Positions 8,331 to 16,615 of a DNA stretch of 64,000 bases are shown one piece after another. The stretch lies in NCBI RefSeq assembly GCF_023952475.1, contig NZ_JALHRX010000018.1, forward strand, positions 48,422 through 112,421, written 5' to 3'. The position numbers were made by a program, and so were the translations under genes. The notes under the pieces are model-generated. The model did not search any database and was not told the DNA's origin. It saw nothing but the letters and a program-made list of their open reading frames with translations. The stretch's first letter is position 1, and every line of letters begins with the position of its first letter. Source of the stretch: Cupriavidus sp. WGlv3 (GTDB lineage Bacteria; Pseudomonadota; Gammaproteobacteria; Burkholderiales; Burkholderiaceae).

Positions 8331-8350
8331 GCCTGCCAGTATAGGCAGGC
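8331..8350. promoter_or_regulatory. 20-bp palindrome, copy 2
   Basis: GCCTGCCAGTATAGGCAGGC: a 7-bp inverted repeat (GCCTGCC/GGCAGGC) around AGTATA, 142 bp upstream of the minus-strand gene starting at 8189. It differs from the 7092-7111 copy only in the central bases. CCCCGCGGGG follows at once. The 8190-8437 gap holds no gene. Confidence 0.55.
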
Positions 8351-8437
8351 CCCGCGGGGCGAGCCAGAGGCGCCGGCTAGCGAAATACCCGTATTTGCGC
8401 CGGCCGCGGCGCATGGTTGGCGGACATGGCGAGTCGC

Positions 8438-9559
8438 TCAGGGGCTGTCGGTGGCATCCGGTGCCAGCAGGTCGGCCGCGCGCGAGCGCCGTGCATCCGC
8501 AGCGCGGAAATAACGGACCACCGTCGATACGCTGGCATGTCCGGTCATGGCCATGGTTTCAGCCAGCGGCACTTGCCGCGCCGCCGCTTCCGTGACAAAG
8601 CCCGAGCGCAGCGAATGCGCGGAATAGTCGCCGTCCAGCCCAGCCAGCGCGCAACGGGCCTTGACGATGCGGCTGACCGCCGCATCCGACAAGCCTTCTC
8701 CCACATGTCCACCGCGCCGGATGCGGCGAAACAGCGGGCCGTGTTCGATCCCCGCTGCGGCCAGCCATGCCTCGAGCGCCTGCCCGGCGGCGCCGGTGAC
8801 GGGCTTGGCGGTATCGGCGTGCTCGCTGCCCGACTGGTTGGTCTTCGACCAGCCCAGCACATAGACAAAGTCCCCGGGCCCCACGCGGGTGAGGTTGTCC
8901 ATGGTGGCGCGCGCGACTTCGGAGCGGCGACGCCCGCCGCTGGCCCACGCGAACAGCAGCAGCGCGCGGTCGCGCAACCCGGCCAGCGAGCCATCGCAGG
9001 TATCGAGCAGGCGCAGCAGCGGCGCGCGCGTCAAGGCAGCCTTGCGTGCCTGGCGAAGGCCGCGACGCGCGTAGGCGCGCCGGGTGCTGGCCATCAGCTC
9101 TCGCACGCCGGCATCGGCGCAGGGGTTGGGCAGGCCTTGCAACTGGTGGGCCTTGGCGATGACCGCGAGCCGGTGGGTCAGCGTGGACAGCGCGGGCGGG
9201 CCGGGTCGTGCCTTGCATCCGTCAGCGACCAGCGCCTGGTCGATCGCCGCGGGCATCTCGCAGACAGGACCCTGCGGCGTCTGGCGCGTGGCGTGGTCGA
9301 CGATGAACTGGATAACGACGGCGGGCGCAAGCGGAAGCCGCACGGGCTGCCGGTAGCGCAGGGCATACCAGGCAGACCAGTAGCGCAATGCGGACCGGTA
9401 GCTTGCCACCGTGTTTCGGGATTCGCCTTCCTGGCGCAACGCGTTGGCCGCCTGCTCGGCGAGAGGATCCAGTTGGGACGTGCGGAGCGGGGCCGGTAAG
9501 TCGACATCGGAGGGAATCGGTGGGAAGTATGCCTCGTGGGCGTCTCGGATCTTTATCAT
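8438..9559 (-). CDS. tyrosine recombinase / phage-type integrase
   Basis: 373-residue site-specific recombinase. The N-terminal SAM-like core-binding domain (about 35-165) contains ESRNTVASYRSALRYWSAW. All catalytic residues are visible: Arg211 in GGRRRSEV, Lys239 in WSKTNQ, His315 and Arg318 in HSLRSGF, His341 in TGHAS, and the nucleophile Tyr350 in VVRYF. It therefore looks active. It is divergent from a KfrA-like gene across a 103-bp AT-rich gap. No tRNA or att repeat was found nearby, so its target site is unknown. Confidence 0.92.
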   Translation of the reverse strand: MIKIRDAHEAYFPPIPSDVDLPAPLRTSQLDPLAEQAANALRQEGESRNTVASYRSALRYWSAWYALRYRQPVRLPLAPAVVIQFIVDHATRQTPQGPVCEMPAAIDQALVADGCKARPGPPALSTLTHRLAVIAKAHQLQGLPNPCADAGVRELMASTRRAYARRGLRQARKAALTRAPLLRLLDTCDGSLAGLRDRALLLFAWASGGRRRSEVARATMDNLTRVGPGDFVYVLGWSKTNQSGSEHADTAKPVTGAAGQALEAWLAAAGIEHGPLFRRIRRGGHVGEGLSDAAVSRIVKARCALAGLDGDYSAHSLRSGFVTEAAARQVPLAETMAMTGHASVSTVVRYFRAADARRSRAADLLAPDATDSP

Positions 9560-9571
9560 ATTAAATATGAT
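9555..9571. promoter_or_regulatory. AT-rich operator candidate between integrase and KfrA-like genes
   Basis: ATCATAT, TAA, ATATGAT is a perfect 7-bp inverted repeat that overlaps the integrase start codon. A further half-site ATATCAT lies at 9584-9590, and the whole 9545-9650 stretch is AT-rich in an otherwise GC-rich region. KfrA proteins bind such repeats and repress their own promoters, so this is a plausible site for the neighbouring protein. Confidence 0.6.
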
Positions 9572-9662
9572 GTATGCTGTAATATATCATACCAATGCGG
9601 CGAATAAAAGCCGATAAGCATTCATTATCGAACCTTATTTGTGATTTTCCAGTTACCGCCAC

Positions 9663-10631
9663 ATGTCACCCATGGAAACGCTCCGCAGCCGAGGCATCAC
9701 CCGCGACGACGTCTGGCAAGCCGCCGACAGCCTGCTCAAGGCCGGGCAGCGGCCGACCATCGAACGCATCCGCCTGCATCTTGGGCGAGGCTCGCCGAAT
9801 ACGGTGAGCCCGCACCTGGATGCGTGGTTTGCCGCGCTAGGCGGGCGGATCCAGGATCCGCAGGGGTTCGCGCCGGCGCCAGGCTGCCCCGAGCCCGTCA
9901 CGGAAGCCGCGCGCTACCTGTGGGAGGCGGCGCTGCAAAGCGCCAGGGTCTCGGCCGAGGCCGCGTTGGCGCAGCGGGAAGCCGCACTGCTGGAAGCCAG
10001 CACGGCGCTGCAGCAGGAGCGCGAAGCCCTGGCGCAGGAACGCCAGGTCATGCAGGCGCGGCTCGAAGGCGCGGAGGCTGCCATGGCGGAACTGACGCGC
10101 GCGCGCGACGAGGCGGGAGAGCGCGCCGCGCGTGCCGAAACCGCTGCGGCCGCATGGCAGCAGCAAGCCGCAGCGCTGCGCGCCGAGCATGCCTCCGCGC
10201 TGGCCGCGCGCCATGCCATGCAGAACGATTTCGATGCCCGGCGCGCGGCATGGGACCAGGAGCGTGAAACGCTGATGCAACGCACCGCCGCCAACGAGCG
10301 CCGCATGGCGCTGGAACTCGACGCGGCGCGGGTGGCCGCCAGGGAAGCGCAAAAGCTGCTCGAGGCCGAACGCAAGGCGGCGGTCGAGCGACTGAGCCGG
10401 GCCGCGGAGGCGGCGTCGCGCCAGGGCAGCGAGATGAGCCGGCTCGGCCAGTCGATTGCAGTGCTCGAGGAACGGGTGCGCCAGCGGGAACACCTGCTTG
10501 CGGAGTATCGGGAGCAAGCTGGGGCGGCGCCTGCCGACCCCACGGCTGCCGCAACGCCGCCCCGGCGGAGCCGTCCGGCTCGCATCGCGCTGTCCGCCGG
10601 CAAGGGGCGACGGCGTGCCCGCAGGCTCTAG
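9663..10631 (+). CDS. KfrA-like DNA-binding coiled-coil protein
   Basis: 322 residues. The N-terminal domain (about 8-60, ITRDDVWQAADSLLKAGQRPTIERIRLHLG then SPNTVSPHLDAW) matches the KfrA DNA-binding domain. A long Ala/Glu/Arg-rich heptad region (about 85-290) predicts an extended coiled coil, and a basic tail ends the protein. KfrA is known from broad-host-range plasmids as an autorepressor with an architectural role. Here it is paired with an integrase and a toxin-antitoxin pair, which suggests a mobile or formerly plasmid-borne module. The start may be 9663 or 9672. Confidence 0.88.
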   Translation: MSPMETLRSRGITRDDVWQAADSLLKAGQRPTIERIRLHLGRGSPNTVSPHLDAWFAALGGRIQDPQGFAPAPGCPEPVTEAARYLWEAALQSARVSAEAALAQREAALLEASTALQQEREALAQERQVMQARLEGAEAAMAELTRARDEAGERAARAETAAAAWQQQAAALRAEHASALAARHAMQNDFDARRAAWDQERETLMQRTAANERRMALELDAARVAAREAQKLLEAERKAAVERLSRAAEAASRQGSEMSRLGQSIAVLEERVRQREHLLAEYREQAGAAPADPTAAATPPRRSRPARIALSAGKGRRRARRL

Positions 10632-10687
10632 GTCAGCCAGGCTTTCCGGCAAAAAGCGCAGCGCAAGGCATGCTGGCGGTAAATCAA

Positions 10688-10708
10688 TTGAGCTATACTG
10701 AAGGCTCA
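10688..10708 (+). promoter_or_regulatory. promoter and operator candidate of the Xre-RES pair
   Basis: TATACT (10694-10699) is a good -10 element. It lies between TGAGC (10689-10693) and GCTCA (10704-10708), an inverted repeat whose binding would block the promoter. This fits antitoxin autoregulation. The antitoxin ATG is 17 bp downstream. Confidence 0.5.
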
Positions 10709-10724
10709 TTTGATGAGGTCTGCC

Positions 10725-11240
10725 ATGCCGCGCATGCTCACGCCCGAAGGCCATGATCCGCTTGCACACCAACGCCGGGCCGCCCGCGAACTCAGCGTCA
10801 ATAGCTACCTGGCGGTTTACGAGGCCACGCTGTCGACCGAAGGCGCCATGTCGGTGATCCACGCCATCCGTGAGGGCGTGCCGGCTTCCGACCTCAACCG
10901 GCTGGCCGAATCCATGGGTACGAGCAAGGAACAGCTGATCAAGACGCTGGACTTGCCGCGTGCCACCGTCGACCGCAAGGCGCGCGCGCACCAGAACCTG
11001 TCGAGCGAGCAGAGCGAACGCGTGCTGGGCATGGTACGGCTGGTTGGCCAGGTACAGGCGCTGGTGGAAAGCTCGGGCGATGCGCGCGGCTTCAATGCGG
11101 CGCAGTGGGTAGCGCAGTGGCTGGAGCAGCCGTCGCCGGCGCTGGGCGGGCAACGCCCCGCCGAGTTGATGGATACCGTCGCGGGCCAGCGCATCGTCTC
11201 CGACCTGGTGGCCAGGATGCAGAGCGGGGCCTACGCTTGA
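10725..11240 (+). CDS. Xre/MbcA/ParS-family antitoxin
   Basis: 171 residues. The N-terminal part includes a helix-turn-helix-like region (GVPASDLNRLAESMGTSKEQLIKTLDLPRATVDRKA). The C-terminal part is the toxin-binding domain formerly DUF2384 (LSSEQSERVLGMVRLVGQVQALVESSG, then FNAAQWVAQWLEQPSPALGGQRPAELMDT). ATG 10725 is preceded by GAGG at good spacing; upstream TTG/ATG starts lack this. It overlaps the RES toxin start, the standard arrangement for RES-Xre pairs, where the antitoxin neutralises the toxin and represses the operon. Confidence 0.9.
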   Translation: MPRMLTPEGHDPLAHQRRAARELSVNSYLAVYEATLSTEGAMSVIHAIREGVPASDLNRLAESMGTSKEQLIKTLDLPRATVDRKARAHQNLSSEQSERVLGMVRLVGQVQALVESSGDARGFNAAQWVAQWLEQPSPALGGQRPAELMDTVAGQRIVSDLVARMQSGAYA

Positions 11241-11710
11241 GGCAGGCCTGGCGCATCGCGACCGACACGCCCGTCTACACCGCGGACGATGCCAGCGGCG
11301 CCGGTGCCAAGGCGACCGGAGGGCGCTGGAACCGGCAAGGAACGCCCCTGATTTACGCGGCCTCGAGCATCGCGCTGGCTTGCCTGGAAACGCTGGTCCA
11401 CCTGGGCTCGGCCGGCCTGCCGCTGAACCGCTACCTGGTCCGCATCGACATTCCCGATGACTTGTGGGCGGCGGCGCGGCACTTGACGGCCGCCAGCGCG
11501 CCGGTCGGCTGGGATGCCATTCCCGCCGGCAAGACCAGCCTCGACACCGGCGAGGCCTGTGTCAGCGCGGGCACCAGCGCCTTGCTGCTGGTGCCTTCCA
11601 TCGTGATTCCCGAAGAGTACAACGTGCTGGTCAATCCCTTGCATGCGGATGCCAGGCGGCTGGCGTATACCAAGGTGCGCCGCTGGCAGTACGACGCGCG
11701 CCTGGCCTGA
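11237..11710 (+). CDS. RES-domain toxin (NAD-degrading type)
   Basis: 157 residues, starting at TTG 11237 that overlaps the antitoxin stop (TTGA). The start is supported by RES homology beginning at RQAWRIATDTPVYTADD. Family residues are present: Arg30 in GGRWN, Tyr40 in LIYAASS and Glu51 in ACLETLVH. Characterised RES toxins deplete NAD+ and stop growth. Translational coupling with the upstream antitoxin fits a stability or abortive role for the integrase-KfrA module. Confidence 0.9.
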   Translation: MRQAWRIATDTPVYTADDASGAGAKATGGRWNRQGTPLIYAASSIALACLETLVHLGSAGLPLNRYLVRIDIPDDLWAAARHLTAASAPVGWDAIPAGKTSLDTGEACVSAGTSALLLVPSIVIPEEYNVLVNPLHADARRLAYTKVRRWQYDARLA

Positions 11711-11717
11711 GGCACGA

Positions 11718-11786
11718 TCACGCCGCGCCGCCAGCGCGCAGCAGGTGTTTCTGGATCTTGCCGCTGGTGGTCGATTTGCTCTTTCT
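11718..11786 (-). pseudogene. relic of an acyl-CoA synthetase, last 22 codons only
   Basis: Read on the minus strand this stretch encodes KSTTSGKIQKHLLRAGGAA and a stop. The TxSGKIxKxxLR element is the C-terminal catalytic-lysine motif of AMP-binding acyl-CoA synthetases. Upstream in the same frame a TAA at 11787-11789 closes it, and the rest of the enzyme is missing. It sits between the RES toxin and the SOS-regulated helicase and marks a deletion or insertion junction. Confidence 0.7.
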
Positions 11787-11829
11787 TTATGCGCGCGGCG
11801 CGGGAAGTGCGTCCTCGGCCAGGCCGCTA

Positions 11830-11845
11830 CTGTATATTTGTACAG
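11830..11845 (+). promoter_or_regulatory. LexA (SOS) box
   Basis: CTGTATATTTGTACAG matches CTGT-N8-ACAG exactly, with an AT-rich centre. It lies 16-22 bp before the helicase start candidates, so LexA would cover the promoter. This predicts DNA-damage induction of the helicase. Confidence 0.85.
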
Positions 11846-11860
11846 TTTCCGCCGTGCCCA

Positions 11861-14191
11861 TTGTCTGTGTCCGCCGTCACCGCGCCCCCTCCCGCCACGC
11901 CCGCACCGCCCGCACCGGCCACTGCGCAGGCGCAGCCCGCGTACGTCGTCGCCGTCCGCGCGCTGTGCGAGTTCACCGCCAAGGCGGGCGACCTGGATCT
12001 GCGTTTCGTGCCGACGCCGTCGGCGCAGGAAGGGGTGGCGGGGCATGGCGTGGTGACCAGCCGTCGCGGCGCTGGCTATCAGGCGGAAGTGGCGCTGTCC
12101 GCGGATTTCGGTCCGCTTCATGTCCGTGGCCGTGCCGACGGCTACGATCCCGCTGCCAACCGGCTCGAGGAAATCAAGACGGTTCGCGGCGATGCCGCCG
12201 TGCCGGACAACCACCGCCACCTGCATTGGGCCCAGGCCAGGATCTATGGCTGCCTGCTGTGCCGCAAGCTCGGGTTGCCCGGGCTGGAGATCGCGGTGGT
12301 CTATTTCGACATCGTCAGCCAGCGTGAGCACCCGGTGGTGGCGCACTTCGACGCGCCGGCGCTCGAGGCGTTCTTCGTCCAGTCGTGCGAGCGTTTCCTG
12401 CACTGGGCCCAGGCCGAGCTGGCGCACCGGCAGGCGCGCGATGCCGCGTTGGCGCAGCTGGCGTTTCCGCACCAGGGCTTTCGCCCGGGCCAGCGCGAAC
12501 TGGCGCAGGCGGTCTACAACGCCAACCGCGCCGGCCGCCACCTGCTGGCGCAGGCGCCCACCGGCATCGGCAAGTCAGTCGGGACGCTGTTCCCGGTGCT
12601 CAAGGCCATGCCGGGCCAGAAGCTCGACAAGGTGTTCTTCCTGTCGGCGCGCTCCACCGGGCGCGGGGTGGCGCTGCATGCCGCCGCGGCCCTGCGCGGC
12701 CATGGCGCGCAGCCGCTGCGCGTGCTCGAACTGACTGCGCGCGACAAGGCCTGCGAGCATCCGGAACTGGCCTGCCATGGCGAATCGTGTCCGCTGGCGC
12801 GCGGCTTCTATGACCGCCTGCCGGCCGCGCGCGAAGCGGCGCGCGCCGTGCCGGTGCGCGACCGCGCCGCGGTGCGCGAACTGGCGCGCGAACATGCCAT
12901 CTGCCCTTACTACCTGGCACAGGAGCTGGTGCGCTGGAGCGACGTGGTGGTGGCCGATTACAACTACTACTTCGACCGCAGCGCGATGCTGTATGCGCTG
13001 ACCGTGGCCAATGGCTGGCGCGCCAGCGTGCTGGTGGACGAAGCCCACAACCTGGTCGAGCGCGGCCGTGCGATGTACACGGCGGAGCTGGATCCGCAAG
13101 CGCTGCGCGAGCTGCGCCGCGGCGCGCCGGCGCCGGTTTCGCGGCCGCTGGCCCGGCTGGCGCGCCAGTGGAACTCCCTCGCCTGTCAGGGTGACGATGC
13201 CTACGAGGTCCTGCCGGAAGTGCCCGCGGCCTTTCGCCGCGCGCTGGAAGAATGCTGTGCGGCGGCGCTGGCCTACATGACCGAGCATCCCGGCGCGCAC
13301 GATCCGGCGTTGCAGCGTTTCTACTTTGACGCGCTGCATTTCGCCCGCCTGGCCGAACAGCTCGATGCGCATTCGCTGTTCGATATCCAGCGCGTGCCGC
13401 GGCGCCGCGGCCACCACGCCCGGCTTTGCCTGCGCAACGTCATCCCGGCCCCGTTCCTGCGCCCGCGCCTTGCCGCCGCGCATTCGGTCACGCTGTTTTC
13501 CGCGACCCTCGATCCCGCGGACTATTACCTCGACACGCTGGGCCTGCCGGCCGATTGCGCGCGCGTGCAAGTGCCATCGCCGTTCCGCGCCGAGCAGCTG
13601 TCGGTGAGGATTGCCGCACGCATCTCCACCCGCTATGCACGTCGCGAGCAGTCGCTGCCGGCCATCGTCGCGCTGATCGCGGACCAGTTCCGCGCGCGCC
13701 GGGGCAACTACCTGGCCTTCTTCAGCAGCCATGAATACCTGCAGCAGGCCGTCGCCCGATTCGCCATGTCGCACCCCGACATCCCCCATTGGGTCCAGGC
13801 GCGGGGCATGGATGAAGCCGCGCAGGCGGCGTTCCTGGATGCGTTTGCCGAAGGCGGGGAGGGCATCGGCTTTGCGGTGCTCGGCGGCGCCTTTGCCGAG
13901 GGCGTGGACCTGCCGGGCGAGCGCCTGATCGGCGCCTTCGTCGCGACGCTGGGGCTGCCGCAGTTCAACGCCGTCAACGAGCAGTTCCGCGCGCGCATGC
14001 AGCAGGCGTTCGGCCGGGGCTACACCTATGCCTACCTGTATCCCGGGCTGCGCAAGGTGGTGCAGGCGGCCGGCCGGGTGATTCGCACGCAGCAGGACCA
14101 GGGCGTGCTGTATCTGATCGACGACCGCTTTGCCGCGGCGGAGGTGCGCGAGCTGCTGCCGTCATGGTGGGAAATCGCGCCGGCGGCGTAG
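11861..14191 (+). CDS. XPD/DinG-type Fe-S helicase with nuclease-like N-terminal domain
   Basis: About 776 residues. An N-terminal PD-(D/E)XK-like segment holds GRADGYDP then LEEIKTVRG (about residues 89-108). The superfamily 2 helicase follows: Walker A QAPTGIGKS (about 231), DEAH-type VDEAHNL (about 391), and a cluster of cysteines (about 297, 304, 309 and 347) placed like the Fe-S domain of XPD/DinG. The C-terminal half has GGAFAEGVDLPGERLIG and QAAGRVIRTQQDQG. The start is TTG 11861 or GTG 11867, just after the SOS box. It probably acts in damage repair on branched or hybrid DNA; nuclease activity is inferred. Confidence 0.88.
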   Translation: MSVSAVTAPPPATPAPPAPATAQAQPAYVVAVRALCEFTAKAGDLDLRFVPTPSAQEGVAGHGVVTSRRGAGYQAEVALSADFGPLHVRGRADGYDPAANRLEEIKTVRGDAAVPDNHRHLHWAQARIYGCLLCRKLGLPGLEIAVVYFDIVSQREHPVVAHFDAPALEAFFVQSCERFLHWAQAELAHRQARDAALAQLAFPHQGFRPGQRELAQAVYNANRAGRHLLAQAPTGIGKSVGTLFPVLKAMPGQKLDKVFFLSARSTGRGVALHAAAALRGHGAQPLRVLELTARDKACEHPELACHGESCPLARGFYDRLPAAREAARAVPVRDRAAVRELAREHAICPYYLAQELVRWSDVVVADYNYYFDRSAMLYALTVANGWRASVLVDEAHNLVERGRAMYTAELDPQALRELRRGAPAPVSRPLARLARQWNSLACQGDDAYEVLPEVPAAFRRALEECCAAALAYMTEHPGAHDPALQRFYFDALHFARLAEQLDAHSLFDIQRVPRRRGHHARLCLRNVIPAPFLRPRLAAAHSVTLFSATLDPADYYLDTLGLPADCARVQVPSPFRAEQLSVRIAARISTRYARREQSLPAIVALIADQFRARRGNYLAFFSSHEYLQQAVARFAMSHPDIPHWVQARGMDEAAQAAFLDAFAEGGEGIGFAVLGGAFAEGVDLPGERLIGAFVATLGLPQFNAVNEQFRARMQQAFGRGYTYAYLYPGLRKVVQAAGRVIRTQQDQGVLYLIDDRFAAAEVRELLPSWWEIAPAA

Positions 14192-14317
14192 AAATTACAC
14201 GCTGGCGCCGCAGATGCGGCATGCTGGCGCCGTAGTCCGCCTCAGGTGGTCGGTCGCGCGCTGGCCTGGAACGAATCTGGCAAGCAGACCGTCACGCGCC
14301 AACTGAAAGGAAACACC

Positions 14318-14641
14318 ATGCCGATGACCCAACATTACGCCGCCACCGAGCCGACCCGCACCGAAGTGGACACGCTGTCCGGCGCCACCGTGCTGGAGTT
14401 CGGCGCACCGTGGTGCGGCTACTGCCAGCGGGCCCAGCCGGCGCTGGCCGAAGCCTTTGCCGTGCATCCGGACCTGCGCCACCTGAAGATCGAAGACGGC
14501 AGCGGACGCCCGCTGGGCCGGTCGTTCCGCATCAAGCTGTGGCCGACGCTGGTGTTCCTGCGCGACGGCCAGGAAGTGGCCAGGCTGGTGCGCCCGACGG
14601 AAGCAGAACCCATCCGCGAGGCGATGCGCCGCATTGCCTGA
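14318..14641 (+). CDS. thioredoxin-family protein
   Basis: 107 residues, cytoplasmic, no signal peptide. The redox site is WCGYC in FGAPWCGYCQRAQPALAE, and the cis-proline loop is KLWPTLVFLRDGQ. It probably reduces disulfides or buffers oxidants. The ATG at 14318 follows AAAGGA. A 10-bp direct repeat, GCTGGCGCCG at 14201 and 14223, lies in the gap after the helicase gene. It is convergent with the VOC gene. Confidence 0.9.
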   Translation: MPMTQHYAATEPTRTEVDTLSGATVLEFGAPWCGYCQRAQPALAEAFAVHPDLRHLKIEDGSGRPLGRSFRIKLWPTLVFLRDGQEVARLVRPTEAEPIREAMRRIA

Positions 14642-14662
14642 CCGCCGCGCTCTGGCGCCCGC

Positions 14663-15094
14663 TTACTTCGCGAACACCTGGCTCAGGTCGCCAAAGGCCT
14701 TGAACTCGAGCGCGTTGCCCGACGGGTCGAGGAAGAACATGGTGGCCTGCTCGCCGACCTGGCCCTTGAAGCGCACGTGCGGCTCGATCACGAACTGCGT
14801 GCCGGCCGCGCGCAGGCGACCGGCCAGCGCCTCCCATTGGTCCATCGGCAGGATCGCGCCGAAATGGCGCACTGGCACATTGTCGCCATCGACGGCGCTG
14901 GTGGCACGGTGGCCGCATTCCTCGGGCGACAGGTGTGCCACCACCTGGTGGCCATAGAAGTTGAAATCCACCCACGCCTCGGAGCTGCGGCCTTCCGGGC
15001 AGCCCAGCAACCCGCCATAGAAACTGCGCGCCTCGGCCAGGTCGCGCACGGGAAACGCCAGGTGAAACAAGGGGATCGTGGAAGTCGTGCTCAT
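14663..15094 (-). CDS. VOC-family (glyoxalase/dioxygenase fold) protein
   Basis: 143 residues, a two-repeat vicinal oxygen chelate fold. Likely metal ligands are His11 in PLFHLAFPV, a His in VRHFGAILP, and the Glu of FFLDPSGNALEFKAF. The substrate is not predictable. It is divergent from a LysR gene across 123 bp, so LysR control is likely: ATGA and TCAT half-sites flank 6 bp at 15174-15187. Confidence 0.85.
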   Translation of the reverse strand: MSTTSTIPLFHLAFPVRDLAEARSFYGGLLGCPEGRSSEAWVDFNFYGHQVVAHLSPEECGHRATSAVDGDNVPVRHFGAILPMDQWEALAGRLRAAGTQFVIEPHVRFKGQVGEQATMFFLDPSGNALEFKAFGDLSQVFAK

Positions 15095-15217
15095 GGGGCT
15101 TCTTATGGAGGGGAAGGTTTTGAGCGGGCCCGAACCGGCCTGCGCGTTGATTGTAGTCAGCACAACCCGTAATATGAAGCGAATCATTTTTGCCCTGAGC
15201 ATCAAAAATTTCGATAG

Positions 15218-16102
15218 ATGATCCGCTACTTCCAGACCTTCCTGACGGCTGCCGAAACCGGGTCCTTTTCCGCCGCGGCGGCGCGGCTGGCGCTGACCCA
15301 GTCGGCCGTCAGCATGCAGATCCGGCGCCTTGAAGAGGAACTGGACTGCCGCCTGTTCGAGCGCACCGGCAAATCGGTTGCGCTCAGCGAGGCCGGGCGC
15401 CGGCTGCTGCCGGAGGCGCGGCGCTTTGTCGAGCTCTATGCCGCGATGAAGGACCGCGCCGGCCCGCACGCCGATGCCGCGCCGGTCGAGCTGGGCGCGG
15501 TGTCGACGGTGCAGGCCACCCTGCTGGCCGAGGCAATGCGGCACTTCCGCCAGCGCTTCCCGGATTCGCACGTCAACGTGGTGCCCGGCATGTCGACCCA
15601 GCTGCTGACGCAGGTCGATGCGCGCGAGCTCGATGTGGCCGTGCTGATCCGGCCGCGCCTGGGTTTGCCGCCCGACCTGAAGTGGGTTCCGCTGGTGCGC
15701 GAGCGCTTCGTCGGCATCGGGCCAGCCGGCTCGCCGCAGGAGTTGCGGGCGCTGGTGGAGGCGCTGCCGTTTATCCGCTACAACCGCCACAGCACCGGCG
15801 GCCAGCTGGTGGACCGCTACCTGAAGCGGCAACGGCTCTGGGTCAGGGAAGGGATGGAACTGGACGAGCCGGCGGTGATCCTGCAGATGGTCGCAGCGGG
15901 CCTGGGCTGCGCCATCATTCCGGCCGAGCTGGTGCCGCTGCGCGAGGCGGCCGGCGTGGTGCAGGTGCCACTGCCGGGTGGGCCGCTCTATCGCGAGGTT
16001 GGCGTGCTGGTGCGTGAATCGGCGCTGCGCCGCGCGCCAGTCGCGGCGCTGATCGATGCCTTCGTGGCGGCGAGCGCGCGCTGGCAGCCGATCGAGGCTT
16101 AG
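15218..16102 (+). CDS. LysR-family transcriptional regulator
   Basis: 294 residues. The N-terminal winged helix-turn-helix is classical (FLTAAETGSFSAAAARLALTQSAVSMQIRRLEEELDCRLFERTG), followed by a periplasmic-binding-fold effector domain. The start at MIRYFQTF matches the family. It is divergent from the VOC gene, its probable target, and 6 bp from the convergent cupin gene. The co-inducer is unknown. Confidence 0.93.
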   Translation: MIRYFQTFLTAAETGSFSAAAARLALTQSAVSMQIRRLEEELDCRLFERTGKSVALSEAGRRLLPEARRFVELYAAMKDRAGPHADAAPVELGAVSTVQATLLAEAMRHFRQRFPDSHVNVVPGMSTQLLTQVDARELDVAVLIRPRLGLPPDLKWVPLVRERFVGIGPAGSPQELRALVEALPFIRYNRHSTGGQLVDRYLKRQRLWVREGMELDEPAVILQMVAAGLGCAIIPAELVPLREAAGVVQVPLPGGPLYREVGVLVRESALRRAPVAALIDAFVAASARWQPIEA

Positions 16103-16108
16103 GGTGGC

Positions 16109-16444
16109 TCAGAGGCTGCCCGGCAACACCATCGTCACCAGCACCGAGGCATCCGACACCGCCGTCACGTCGTAGCGCACGCAAGGCCCAAGGTACAGCA
16201 GGTCGCCCTGGCGCAGCTGGCGTTCGCTGCCGTCGACGCGCACGCGCACTTCGCCCTCCAGGCATTGCACGGTCATGGGTCCGTCCACCGCATGCGGGGG
16301 CACATGCTTGCCGGCCTTCAGCACCAGCCGCATCACTTCGAGGGGGCCTTCCTTGAACAGGGCCTGGGTGGCGGTCTGGTCCAGCCGCACGCCCAGGGGC
16401 AGCACGCTGGCGATCTGTCCGGAAGCTAGGTGGGGAAGGGACAT
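16109..16444 (-). CDS. small cupin-domain protein
   Basis: 111 residues forming a single beta-barrel. The first cupin motif is recognisable in KAGKHVPPHAVDGPMTVQCLEGEVRV. The second (LRQGDLLYLGPCVRYDVTAVSDASVLV) lacks a clear metal-binding His, so metal use is uncertain. It may be a sensor or binding protein rather than an enzyme. It sits convergent to the LysR gene; the 171-bp gap beyond it holds nothing I can name. Confidence 0.8.
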   Translation of the reverse strand: MSLPHLASGQIASVLPLGVRLDQTATQALFKEGPLEVMRLVLKAGKHVPPHAVDGPMTVQCLEGEVRVRVDGSERQLRQGDLLYLGPCVRYDVTAVSDASVLVTMVLPGSL

Positions 16445-16615
16445 GCGCGGCTCCTCGCGTCTGGTGGGGTGGCTTGTCAGGCGCGCCGACGCCGGGCGGC
16501 GGCACGCCTTCTCAATCTAGCACCGGAGCGCGCGCATCAGTAGCACGCAGCGTGGTGTCGGCGCCAGATTGCGTGGGTATTTCGCGCGCAACGGAAGGAA
16601 ATGTAGTACCCGAAG

